DNA of 31,834 bases, taken from the NCBI GenBank assembly GCA_005880175.1, contig VBJR01000268.1, positions 9,212 to 41,045 on the forward strand. Direction: 5' to 3'. The notes below the pieces were generated by a model. The model did no database searches and was not told the origin of the DNA. It saw only the letters and a program-made list of their open reading frames with translations. The position numbers and the translations under genes were made by a program. How positions within the stretch are numbered: the stretch's first letter is position 1; each line of letters begins with the position of its first letter. Shown piece by piece: positions 8,584-15,711 of this stretch. This DNA comes from Chloroflexota bacterium (GTDB lineage: Bacteria > Chloroflexota > Dormibacteria > Dormibacterales > Dormibacteraceae).

Positions 8584-10368
8584 CTACTGCTGCATGCCGA
8601 ACATCGGCGAGTGCCTCTGCTCCAGCACCTTGCCCGAGCCCAGGTACATGTGGACGCCGCAGGGCAGGCAGGGGTCGAAGCTGCGCACCGCGCGCATGAT
8701 GTCGATGCCCTTGAAGTTGTCGGGGCCGTTCTCCTCGAAGATCGGGGTGTTCTGGACGGAGTCCTCGTACGGCCCCGGAGTGCCGTACACGTCGCGGACG
8801 CTGCCGTTCCACGGCGTCGGCGGGTACGGGTGGTAGTTGGCGATCTTGCCCTCGCGGATGACCAGGTGGTGCGAGAGGACGCCGCGCACCGCCTCGTGGA
8901 AGCCGCAGCCGATCGCCTCCTCGGGCACCTCGAACGGGACCGACGTCTCGGTCCGGCCGGCGTGCAGCTCGGCCATCGCCTTCTCCACGAAGTAGTACGC
9001 GCACGCGCACGCGTAGGCCTGGAAGTACGTCCGGGCCCGGTCACGCTCGATGGCGTTGCTCCACTTCGGAACCTTCCACTCGAACTCGGCCTCGTCCTTC
9101 ATGGCGGTCTTGGGCAGGTAGATCTTGACGCTGTCCCCGGTCGCCTTGACGTAGCCGATGTCCACCATGTTGGCCAGCGCCGTGGCGAGGAGCCGGGCGT
9201 ACGCGCCGCCGCCGGTGTCGAGCGCCAGGTGGTCGCCCTGGAAGAGCCAGCGCGGGGACATGGTCCACGAGTACTTGCCGCCGGGCTGCATCTCGCGCTT
9301 CTGCGGCTTCGGGATCGTGGTCTGGTTCCACGGGTGGCGCTTGTGAACCGGGTTGCCCAGCGGGTCGCGGTCCACGAACGTCTCGGAGCTCTCCCAGTCG
9401 TCGTAGTAGGAGCCGCCGAGCAGGATGCGGATGTTGAGGTTGATGTCGACCAGGTCGGTGGTGACCAGCTTGCCATCCACCACGACGCCCGGGGTCACGA
9501 ACATCTTGCGGCCCCAGTCCGTCATGTGCCGGTACTGGTAGTCGCAGTGGTCGGGGTCGTTGAACGAGCCCCAGCATCCGGTCAGGATCCGCCGCTCGCC
9601 CACCTTCTCGTAGCCGGGCAGCGCCTCGTAGAAGAAGTCGAACAGGTCGTCGTGCAGCGGCACGCACTTCTTCATGAACTCGGCGTAGCGGGCCAGCCGG
9701 ACCATGTAGTCCGTGAAGAGCTGCACGGTCGGCACGGTGCCGACGCCTCCCGGGTACAGCGTGGAGGGGTGCACATGGCGGCCCTCCATGAGGCAGAACA
9801 TCTCGCGCGTGTACCGGCTGACGTGCAGCGTCTCGCGGTAGAACTCGCCCTCGAACGGGTTGAGCGCCGTCATGATGTCGGCGATCGTCCGGTAGCCGTG
9901 GTCCGCCGCGTGCGGCGCCTCGGTCGTCTTGGCCTTCTCCCAGACGCCGGGATTGGTCTCGCGGACCATCTTCTCGCAGAAGTCCACGCCGACCAGATTG
10001 TCCTGGAAGATGTTGTGGTCGAACATGTACTCGGCGGCCTCGCCGAGGTTCACGATCCACTCCGCCATCGCGGGCGGCCTGATGCCATACGCCATCTGCT
10101 GCGCGTAGCAGGAGCACGTGGCGTGGTTGTCGCCGCAGATCCCGCAGATGCGACTCGTGATGAAGTGCGCGTCGCGCGGGTCCTTTCCTTTCATGAAGAT
10201 GCTGTAACCGCGAAAGATCGACGACGTGCTGTAGCACTCCGCGACCTCGCGGTTCTCGAAGTCGATCTTGGTGAAGATGCCGAGGCTGCCGACGATGCGT
10301 GTGATCGGGTCCCACGACATGTCGACCAGCGTGCGCTTCTTGGTCTCCGGTTCCTGGACGGTGGCCAT
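8584..10368 (-). CDS. hhyL: [NiFe]-hydrogenase group 1h large subunit
   Basis: 594 residues, full length for the high-affinity actinobacterial-type enzyme that oxidises trace H2. The four nickel-binding cysteines are present: RICGICGDNH at residues 73-82 and DPCLPCGVH at about 565-573. About 21 residues follow the last His (MYLGSGKVLEQ and on). In this family the tail is removed by the endopeptidase after metal insertion, and the protease gene lies in the same operon. There is no signal peptide, so the enzyme is cytoplasmic or membrane-associated from the inside. The start is ATG with GAGGGAGA upstream. Group 1h assignment rests on the overall sequence (FENREVAECYSTSSIFRGYS, NPGVWEKAK) and the neighbouring accessory genes. 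Confidence 0.96.
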   Translation of the reverse strand: MATVQEPETKKRTLVDMSWDPITRIVGSLGIFTKIDFENREVAECYSTSSIFRGYSIFMKGKDPRDAHFITSRICGICGDNHATCSCYAQQMAYGIRPPAMAEWIVNLGEAAEYMFDHNIFQDNLVGVDFCEKMVRETNPGVWEKAKTTEAPHAADHGYRTIADIMTALNPFEGEFYRETLHVSRYTREMFCLMEGRHVHPSTLYPGGVGTVPTVQLFTDYMVRLARYAEFMKKCVPLHDDLFDFFYEALPGYEKVGERRILTGCWGSFNDPDHCDYQYRHMTDWGRKMFVTPGVVVDGKLVTTDLVDINLNIRILLGGSYYDDWESSETFVDRDPLGNPVHKRHPWNQTTIPKPQKREMQPGGKYSWTMSPRWLFQGDHLALDTGGGAYARLLATALANMVDIGYVKATGDSVKIYLPKTAMKDEAEFEWKVPKWSNAIERDRARTYFQAYACACAYYFVEKAMAELHAGRTETSVPFEVPEEAIGCGFHEAVRGVLSHHLVIREGKIANYHPYPPTPWNGSVRDVYGTPGPYEDSVQNTPIFEENGPDNFKGIDIMRAVRSFDPCLPCGVHMYLGSGKVLEQRHSPMFGMQQ

Positions 10369-10381
10369 TCGTCTCCCTCGC

Positions 10382-11449
10382 TCAGTAGCTGGTGGGCCGG
10401 TAGCCGGTCGTCAGGTCGCGACCGCGGTGCCGCCACTTCGGTTCCTTGTTCGCCGTGTCGTTCGTGAACGTCCGCAGCGTGCGCATCAGGCCGCCGACGG
10501 CGCCCGACACGCCCGTCGAGAGCTTCGCGCCGGGGGGCTCGTCCATGAACGGCATGAACTTGTCGGGGAAGCCGGGCATCGTGCAGCCGATGCAGATGCC
10601 GCCCACGTTGGGGCAGCCGCCGAGGCCGGCCATCCAGCCCCGCTTGGGGACGTTGCAGTTGACGACCGGTCCCCAGCAGCCGAGCTTGACGATGCACTTC
10701 GGCGAGCCGTACTCGGTCGCGAAGTCGCCCTGCTCGTAGTAGCCGGCCCGGTCGCAGCCCTCGTGGACCGTACTCCCGAACAGCCACGTCGGGCGGAGCG
10801 CCTCGTCGAGCGGGATCATGGGGGCCAGACCCGCCACCTGGTACAGCAGGTACAGGACCGTCTCCATGAAGTTGTCCGGCTGCACGGGGCACCCGGGCAC
10901 GCACACGATCGGGAGACCGGCCTTCGACTTCCAGCCCCAGCCCAGGTGGTCGGGGAGGCCCATCGCGCCGGTCGGGTTGCCCTCCATCGCGTGGATGCCG
11001 CCGTAGGTGGCGCACGTGCCGATCGCGATGACCGCGGTCGCCTTCGGCGCCAGCCGGTCGATCCACTCGGTGGTCTTGATCGGCTGGCCGGTCGCCGAGT
11101 CGGTGCCGACCGCCGCCCAGTAGCCCTCGGCCTTGATCTCCTCGTTCGGGATCGATCCCTCCACCACCAGCACGAACGGGTCGAGCTCGCCCCGCTCCGC
11201 CGCGTAGTAGTAGCGCATGAAGTCGTCGCCGACCTCGTAGGCCAGGACCGGGTTGTGCAGGTGGACTCTGGGCAGGCCCGGGATCGCGCCCAGCAGGACG
11301 TCCTCGATGCTCGGCTGCGTTGCGGCCGTGATCGACACCGAGTCGCCGTCGCAGCCGAGGCCGGCCGTGATCCACACGACGTGGACATCGCTGACGTCGG
11401 GCGGGCGCTGGGTCTTCGACCCATAGGGAGCAGCAGCTACCTCAGCCAT
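10382..11449 (-). CDS. hhyS: [NiFe]-hydrogenase group 1h small subunit
   Basis: 355 residues carrying the Fe-S clusters that pass electrons away from the active site. The start is set at ATG 11449 because GGAGA lies eight bases upstream and the N-terminus (MAEVAAAPYGSK) matches the family. A longer upstream reading is less likely. There is no Tat signal, unlike periplasmic hydrogenases. The proximal-cluster motif reads GLGCDGDS (Cys33, Asp36) where most [NiFe] enzymes have CxGC. An Asp ligand here is a known feature of actinobacterial-type hydrogenases. Further Cys positions are in AIGTCATYGG, VPGCPVQPDN, and the dense region SPKCIVKLGCWGPVVNC to GGICIGC. It is the first gene of the operon and has a CRP-like palindrome upstream. 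Confidence 0.96.
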   Translation of the reverse strand: MAEVAAAPYGSKTQRPPDVSDVHVVWITAGLGCDGDSVSITAATQPSIEDVLLGAIPGLPRVHLHNPVLAYEVGDDFMRYYYAAERGELDPFVLVVEGSIPNEEIKAEGYWAAVGTDSATGQPIKTTEWIDRLAPKATAVIAIGTCATYGGIHAMEGNPTGAMGLPDHLGWGWKSKAGLPIVCVPGCPVQPDNFMETVLYLLYQVAGLAPMIPLDEALRPTWLFGSTVHEGCDRAGYYEQGDFATEYGSPKCIVKLGCWGPVVNCNVPKRGWMAGLGGCPNVGGICIGCTMPGFPDKFMPFMDEPPGAKLSTGVSGAVGGLMRTLRTFTNDTANKEPKWRHRGRDLTTGYRPTSY

Positions 11450-11534
11450 CGGCGATCTCCTTTTCTCTCCCAAGGCGTGGCAGCGAGTGGTCGCCAGCGG
11501 ACGCACTCGCATCGCACCAGGTGCCGCGTCGAAA

Positions 11535-11550
11535 CGTGACCGCGGTCACG
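11535..11550. promoter_or_regulatory. CRP/FNR-family operator candidate
   Basis: The 16-base sequence CGTGACCGCGGTCACG is a perfect palindrome and contains GTGA-N6-TCAC, the consensus of CRP-type activators. It lies 86-101 bases before the hydrogenase small-subunit ATG, a distance that fits an activator site for that operon. A cAMP- or redox-responsive CRP-family protein is the likely binder, but which one cannot be told. Confidence 0.55.
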
Positions 11551-11630
11551 TCCGAAAGATGCTTCAACCGCGAGTAATTTCTTTCAGGATTACACGCTAC
11601 GCCGGCGGTGGCAATTGCTGAGGTTGCCAT

Positions 11631-11678
11631 ATGTATGCGTGTTGCACCGACCGTTGTGCAGGGCCCCTGCATGTATGC
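11631..11678. promoter_or_regulatory. Possible PadR operator: repeated ATGTATGC and a short palindrome
   Basis: ATGTATGC occurs at 11631-11638 and again at 11671-11678, exactly 40 bases apart. Between them lies TGCAGGG-C-CCCTGCA (11657-11671), a perfect 7-base inverted repeat. The block ends 39 bases before the padR start, where a PadR regulator would usually bind its own promoter. Many PadR sites contain ATGT/ACAT half-sites, so autoregulation is plausible but unproven. Confidence 0.35.
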
Positions 11679-11717
11679 TGGGCCGAGGCGCAGGCCCTGG
11701 GATTCAGGTAGGAGGCG

Positions 11718-12104
11718 ATGTCCTCTTCGGGACGCCATTACGAGGTCGGTCAACCGAAACGGTTCCTCCAACCGTGCCTGCTCCTCCTCATCGCCGAGTC
11801 GCCCGCGCACGGGTACGACCTCCTGGAGCGCCTGGCCGAGTTCGGCTTCGAGCGCGACCCCGGCGGCCTCTACCGGGCCCTGCGCGCGATGGAGAGCGAC
11901 GGGCTGGTGCGCTCGGAGTGGCAGATCTCGTCGGTCGGCCCGGGCCGCCGGAACTACGAGCTGACGGGCCGGGGCCACGAGCAGCTGCAGGCCTGGGCCG
12001 AAGGGCTGATGGAGAGCCGCCACGTGGTCGAGGCTTACATCCAGCGCTACACCGCCGTGGAGAAGCACCTCCAGGCGGCGGAGCACCAGCGGACGGGCAG
12101 GTAG
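11718..12104 (+). CDS. PadR-family transcriptional regulator
   Basis: 128 residues with a good AGGAGG ribosome site. It has the PadR winged-helix pattern: LQPCLLLLIAESPAHGYDLLERL (helix 1), then GGLYRALRAMESDGLVRSEW (recognition helix and wing start), then GRRNYELTGRGHEQLQAWAEGL, and a C-terminal dimerisation helix to the end. PadR proteins usually repress and respond to small ligands or redox. It is the first gene of a plus-strand operon that reads into the kinase, PAS-YceI and mini-protein genes, and it diverges from the hydrogenase operon. It is therefore a candidate regulator of both. Confidence 0.92.
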   Translation: MSSSGRHYEVGQPKRFLQPCLLLLIAESPAHGYDLLERLAEFGFERDPGGLYRALRAMESDGLVRSEWQISSVGPGRRNYELTGRGHEQLQAWAEGLMESRHVVEAYIQRYTAVEKHLQAAEHQRTGR

Positions 12105-12106
12105 GG

Positions 12107-12913
12107 GTGGCGCTCCCGGACCTGTCGGGCACCACGGTCGGGCGGTACCGGGTGGTCCGGCGGATCGGCGCCGGCGCCGCGTCGGCGGTCTACCGGGCGG
12201 TGGATCTCGCCGACGAGCGGCAGGTCGCCCTGAAGTTCCTCGATCCCGAGCTGGCGAGCCGCCCCGGATTCCTGGCCCGCTGCGTGGAGGAGATCGCGAC
12301 CGTCTCGCGCCTGGAGCACCCGGCGATCGTGCCCGTCCACGAGGTCGCCACCCGGGGCCCCCTGACGTACGTGAGCATGCGGCTGGTCCGGGGCGGGACG
12401 CTGCGCGACGTGCTCGGCCGGCGCCCGGTCGACGTCCGGTCCGCCCTGGGCATCGTGCGCGAGGTCGCGAGCGCCCTCCACTCCGCGCACGAGTCCGGCG
12501 TCGTCCACCAGGACCTGAAGCCCAGCAACGTCCTGGTGGAGACGGACGGCTCCGTGCTGGTGGCCGACTTCGGCCTGGCCCCGGCGCGCTACGGGTACCC
12601 GACGTCGGCGCCGTGGTACCGCTCGCCCGAGCAGGTCAGCGGCGCGGAGCCGGACCGCAGGACCGATGTCCACGCCCTCGGCCAGCTGCTGTACGAGCTG
12701 GTGACGGGGACGCGGCCGCCGGCGGAGGGTCACGCGGGCGGCGCCGCGCTCCCGGGCCAGGTCGACCGGGTGCTGTTCCAGGCGCTGGACCCCGATCCCG
12801 CTCGCCGGCCGGCGACGGTGGTCCAGTTCCTGGGCGAGCTCGGCGACGTGCCCGCGGCGGGGGTGCGCGGGGCGTGGGCCCGCGACCAGCTGCCGGCGCT
12901 GATCGAGGCGTCC
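12107..12913 (+). CDS. Ser/Thr protein kinase domain (C-terminal continuation disrupted)
   Basis: Starts at GTG two bases after the padR stop and reads as a Hanks-type kinase for about 265 residues. It shows the glycine loop RRIGAGAASAVYRAV, the VALK lysine (about 43), VVHQDLKPSNVLV (catalytic loop with HQD in place of HRD), ADFGLAPA, WYRSPEQ (SPE for APE) and RTDVHALGQLLYELVTG. No transmembrane span was seen, so it is probably cytosolic. After ARDQLPALIEAS (about 12912) the frame turns to nonsense and would stop at 13267. The following PAS-YceI sequence lies in a different frame. ALIEAS looks like the beginning of a PAS domain, so the original protein was probably one kinase-PAS-YceI chain. 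HQD for HRD may alter activity. Confidence 0.8.
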
Positions 12914-12915
12914 AG

Positions 12916-13779
12916 ATGGTGGGCAGCTCGATCCTGGCCACGCTCATCGCGCCCCGCCACCGCGAGCTGTTCGAGGGCGTGCTGGCGGCGCTGGCGGCCG
13001 GGCAGGCGATGGGCCCCGGGCGCGACGGCCACACGCTGCGCGTCGCGGCGCTGCACCGGAGCGGCCGCGAGGTGGCGCTGGAGATGTCGCTCTCGCCGGT
13101 GGCGCACCCCGCCAGCGCGGCGAGCGTCGTGGCGTTCTGCCGCGAGGTGCCGCGGGCGGACGAGCGGCCCGCGCCACCGGCGGCCGCATCCGCCGCCTCC
13201 ACGGGCCTCGCGCGCTACCGGGTGGACACCCGCGGCTCCCAGCTCGCCTTCTCGTGCGCCTTCATGAAGTTCATGACGGTGCACGGCCGGTTCCGCGACT
13301 TCAGCGGCTGGGTCGAGGTGGAGGGCCGCGACCTGAGGACGGTCCGGGCCGAGTGCCGGATCCGGACCGCGAGCGTGGACACAGGCAGCCTGGACCGCGA
13401 CTACCACCTCTGCTCGCCGGACTTCTTCGCGGTCGAGCGGTACCCCGAGATGGTCTTCCGGAGCACGGCCGTGCGGGCGCTCGGGGACGAGCGGTTCCGC
13501 CTGTTCGGCGAGCTGACGATCCGCTCGGTCACGCGTCCGATCCGCCTCGAGGTCCGGCTGGAGGACTGGGAGGTGGACGGCTCCGGGGTGGAGCGCGCGA
13601 CGCTGACCGGGCTGACCGTCATCCGCCGGCTGGACTGGTTCCTGGACTGGGAGCGGGCGCTGCGGGCGGGGCGCTGGATCGTCGGCGACGAGGTCAAGCT
13701 GGACCTGGTCATCATCGTGGTGCGGCGTCCCGAGGCGAGCGCCGGGCCGGTCGCGTGGCTGCCGAGCGCGAGCCGCTGA
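12916..13779 (+). CDS. PAS domain - YceI domain protein (copy B of YceI)
   Basis: 287 residues if read from ATG 12916. Residues 1-80 look like the second half of a PAS sensor domain (MVGSSILATLIAPRHRELF, then GREVALEMSLSPVAHP and a closing strand SVVAFCREVP). An Ala/Pro linker follows, then a YceI domain from about residue 98 (RYRVDTRGSQLAFSCAFMKF, VHGRFRDFSGWVEVEG, SPDFFAVERYPEMVFRS, FGELTIRSVTRPIRLEV). The first half of the PAS domain is missing. The upstream kinase frame ends in the matching place, so about 80-100 bases seem lost there. YceI domains bind isoprenoid lipids, and a PAS-YceI or kinase-PAS-YceI chain is unusual and may couple lipid or quinone state to signalling. The ATG at 12916 may not be a native start. 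Confidence 0.8.
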   Translation: MVGSSILATLIAPRHRELFEGVLAALAAGQAMGPGRDGHTLRVAALHRSGREVALEMSLSPVAHPASAASVVAFCREVPRADERPAPPAAASAASTGLARYRVDTRGSQLAFSCAFMKFMTVHGRFRDFSGWVEVEGRDLRTVRAECRIRTASVDTGSLDRDYHLCSPDFFAVERYPEMVFRSTAVRALGDERFRLFGELTIRSVTRPIRLEVRLEDWEVDGSGVERATLTGLTVIRRLDWFLDWERALRAGRWIVGDEVKLDLVIIVVRRPEASAGPVAWLPSASR

Positions 13780-13802
13780 TCGCGTGAAAGGGGGTTTCGT
13801 CG

Positions 13803-13949
13803 ATGAAGCTGCAGCTCACCCTGGGCAGTGACTCGCCACGCGGGGGCCTGCTGGTGCCGGTCGTCAAGCTGGCGCTGGTCGGGGCCGTGGCGCTGCTGGT
13901 GATGAACCGCTCCGACATCCGGCGCTACCTGCGGCTCCGCCGCATGTGA
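13803..13949 (+). CDS. DUF6893-like 48-residue membrane peptide (copy B)
   Basis: A small gene read directly from the sequence, ATG 13803, TGA 13947-13949, with AAAGGGGG upstream. The product starts MKLQLTLGSDSPRGG, has one hydrophobic span (LLVPVVKLALVGAVALLVM) and ends NRSDIRRYLRLRRM. The C-terminal D-I-x-R-Y-L-x-L-R-x-M box is the same as in the 34-residue peptide at 4451-4555 in the hydrogenase operon. The function is unknown. It lies 23 bases after PAS-YceI and 22 bases before the YtxH-like gene. Confidence 0.75.
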   Translation: MKLQLTLGSDSPRGGLLVPVVKLALVGAVALLVMNRSDIRRYLRLRRM

Positions 13950-13971
13950 TCCGTTCAACGGGAGGCAGACC

Positions 13972-14190
13972 ATGTTGGTGAAGCTGGCGATCTTCGCGTT
14001 GGGCTACCTGCTCGGCTCGCGGGCCGGCCGCGCCCGCTACGAGGCGATCGTCGCCGGGGCGCGCGACATCATCCAGGGCGAGGAGGTCGCCACGGTGGTG
14101 GGCCTCGTCCGCGGCGCGGCCTGGATCCTGTCGCAGCACGGCCGCGCGGACGGCCCGCAGTACCGCTCCCGGTTCACGGACGACCGGTAG
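13972..14190 (+). CDS. YtxH-like single-span mini-protein (copy B)
   Basis: 72 residues with a clear GGGAGG ribosome site. It starts MLVKLAIFALGYLLGSRAG and continues RARYEAIVAGARDI, the same arrangement as the 68-residue protein at 3709-3915. One hydrophobic segment is followed by a G-R-x-R-Y-E motif and an amphipathic region, ending in a charged tail (RSRFTDDR). It is the last gene of the padR operon. The function is unknown. Its partner genes (YceI, DUF6893-like) are the same as for copy A, so the three probably act together. Confidence 0.78.
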   Translation: MLVKLAIFALGYLLGSRAGRARYEAIVAGARDIIQGEEVATVVGLVRGAAWILSQHGRADGPQYRSRFTDDR

Positions 14191-14203
14191 ACCGCGGGCG
14201 CGC

Positions 14204-15232
14204 TCAGTCGCCGGCCACGGTGGCCGCCGGCTCGGGCTGGGGCTCTGGCGCGTGCGCGTGGGCCGGCGCCGCGGCGCGCCTCGCCTGGCGGAAGGCGCTG
14301 GACAGCCCGACGAGCAGCGCGCCCACCACGCCCAGGCCGAGCAGCAGGCCCGCGAGCGCGGCGTGGCCCGTCGTGCGCGCCGTGAACAGGCCGACGGCGA
14401 GGAGGACGGCGACGGTCGCCAGGGCGAGCGGGCCCTCGCCGACGAACAGGCCCCAGACCTCGGCGACGGCCGCGCGGACGGCGGCGACCGGTTGCGAGGC
14501 GGACGGGAGCGCCGGCGGCCGCCGGAGGAGCTGCACGAGGAGCAGCGAAGCGACGGCGTAGCCGGCGATCAGCGGCAGCAGGCTCACGTCGCCGTTCCAC
14601 CACGCGACGCCCAGGCCCTCGCCGGCGAAGAACGTGCCGAACGCCGTGAGCATGACGCCGACGACGTACTTCATGGTGTTCTCGGGGACCCGGCTGAGCG
14701 GCGCCCGCACGAAGACGCCCGCGGCCGCAACGACGACCAGGGCGGCGACGGCGCCGATGCTGGCGGCCGGCAGGCCGCTCAGGCCGGCCAGCGCGATGAC
14801 GATGAAGACGACCTCCAGGCCCTCCAGGAACGTGCCGTTGAACGCGGTCGCGACGGCGGCGTAGTCGAGCCGGCCGCTCGCCGCCCCGCCCGCGAGCTGC
14901 TGGCGGGTCTCCGCGAACGCCGCGTCCTCGTCGTGGAGGGCCTTCAGGCCGCTGGACCGGAGGATGGCCTTGTGCAGCCAGCGGATGCCGAACAGGAGCA
15001 GGAAGACGCCGATGAGCGTCCGCGCCAGGTCGAGCGGGACGTAGCGGCTGGCGCTGCCGCCGGCGACGACGAACACGAGGACCAGGGCCAGCAGGGCGCC
15101 GAGCGCGGCCACGACGCCGGTCAGCGACGACCGCCAGCCGCGGGTGATCCCCACCGCGAGGACGATCGTCAGGGCCTCGACCCACTCGACGGCGGAGGCC
15201 AGGAACACCGCGATCAGCGCGACTGCGTTCAT
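14204..15232 (-). CDS. COG4280-type multi-span membrane protein
   Basis: 342 residues with about nine or ten hydrophobic spans. Two similar acidic motifs lie inside membrane segments: ASAVEWVEALTIVLAVG near the start and NGTFLEGLEVVFIVIALAG in the middle. This E-x-x-E layout recalls the iron permease FTR1 and the COG4280 family of predicted transporters. The C-terminus is soluble with a short Ala-His stretch (PAHAHAPEPQPEP). The start is ATG 15232. It converges with the YtxH-like gene, with 13 bases between the stops. A metal ion or cation substrate is suggested by the acidic motifs but is not established. Confidence 0.7.
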   Translation of the reverse strand: MNAVALIAVFLASAVEWVEALTIVLAVGITRGWRSSLTGVVAALGALLALVLVFVVAGGSASRYVPLDLARTLIGVFLLLFGIRWLHKAILRSSGLKALHDEDAAFAETRQQLAGGAASGRLDYAAVATAFNGTFLEGLEVVFIVIALAGLSGLPAASIGAVAALVVVAAAGVFVRAPLSRVPENTMKYVVGVMLTAFGTFFAGEGLGVAWWNGDVSLLPLIAGYAVASLLLVQLLRRPPALPSASQPVAAVRAAVAEVWGLFVGEGPLALATVAVLLAVGLFTARTTGHAALAGLLLGLGVVGALLVGLSSAFRQARRAAAPAHAHAPEPQPEPAATVAGD

Positions 15233-15401
15233 GCCTCGCCCCTCCCATCGCCGATCAGCGTTTGTTGCACGTGCCAACCGTATCAATCGACAATGCCGGC
15301 CGTGAGCGCGCTCGTCGAGCGGTTCCGCAGCGGCGTCGAGGCCGGCCGCGATCCCGTCCGCGCGGCCGGCATGGCGGGCCGCCCGGTAGCCTGGGTCGTC
15401 G

Positions 15402-15704
15402 GTGCGCGCGAACAGCCCTGACTCTGACCACGTCCAGCTCCGCGCGGTCGTCCGCGGCCGTGTGCAGGGCGTCGGCTTCCGGTACTTCGTGATCGACCGG
15501 GCCGCCGGCACGGGCCTGCGAGGCTGGGTCAGGAACCGCGGTGACGGGAGCGTGGAGGTGGTAGCGGAGGGCCAGCGGCCACCGCTGGAGCGGCTGCTGG
15601 ACGAGCTGCGGCGCGGCCCGCGCTCGGCCCTGGTCACGTCGGTGGAGGCCAGCTGGGGGCCGGCCCAGGGCGACCTGCCCGCGTTCCGCGTCGCCCACTG
15701 CTGA
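15402..15704 (+). CDS. acyP: Acylphosphatase
   Basis: 100 residues from GTG 15402. It carries the acylphosphatase signature VVRGRVQGVGFRYFV (catalytic Arg in GFR) and the catalytic Asn segment GLRGWVRNRGDGSVEVVAEG. It hydrolyses acyl phosphates such as carbamoyl or acetyl phosphate. The same fold forms the N-terminal domain of HypF in this window, but this is a stand-alone housekeeping-type enzyme. It converges on the ABC permease gene with seven bases between the stops. The region between it and the COG4280 gene (15233-15401) holds no gene I can support. Confidence 0.9.
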   Translation: MRANSPDSDHVQLRAVVRGRVQGVGFRYFVIDRAAGTGLRGWVRNRGDGSVEVVAEGQRPPLERLLDELRRGPRSALVTSVEASWGPAQGDLPAFRVAHC

Positions 15705-15711
15705 CGCCCCG

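Larger units (their letters stand above)
11450..11717. promoter_or_regulatory. Divergent control region between hydrogenase operon and padR operon
   Basis: A 268-base gap that must hold the promoters of both divergent operons. It is visibly richer in A and T around 11560-11640 than the surroundings. It contains a perfect CRP-type palindrome (11535-11550) nearer the hydrogenase side. On the padR side it has two copies of ATGTATGC 40 bases apart, plus a short palindrome at 11657-11671. No convincing -35/-10 pair could be fixed by eye. Confidence 0.7.

Noticed and set aside
10382..11512. Start of the hydrogenase small subunit at 11512
   Set aside because: ATG 11449 has a good GGAGA site and matches the family N-terminus. 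The extra 21 residues have no family likeness.
15233..15401. Possible promoter elements between the COG4280 gene and the acylphosphatase gene
   Set aside because: TTGTTG and TATCAA are present but their spacing is 13 bases, not about 17, so no promoter is called.
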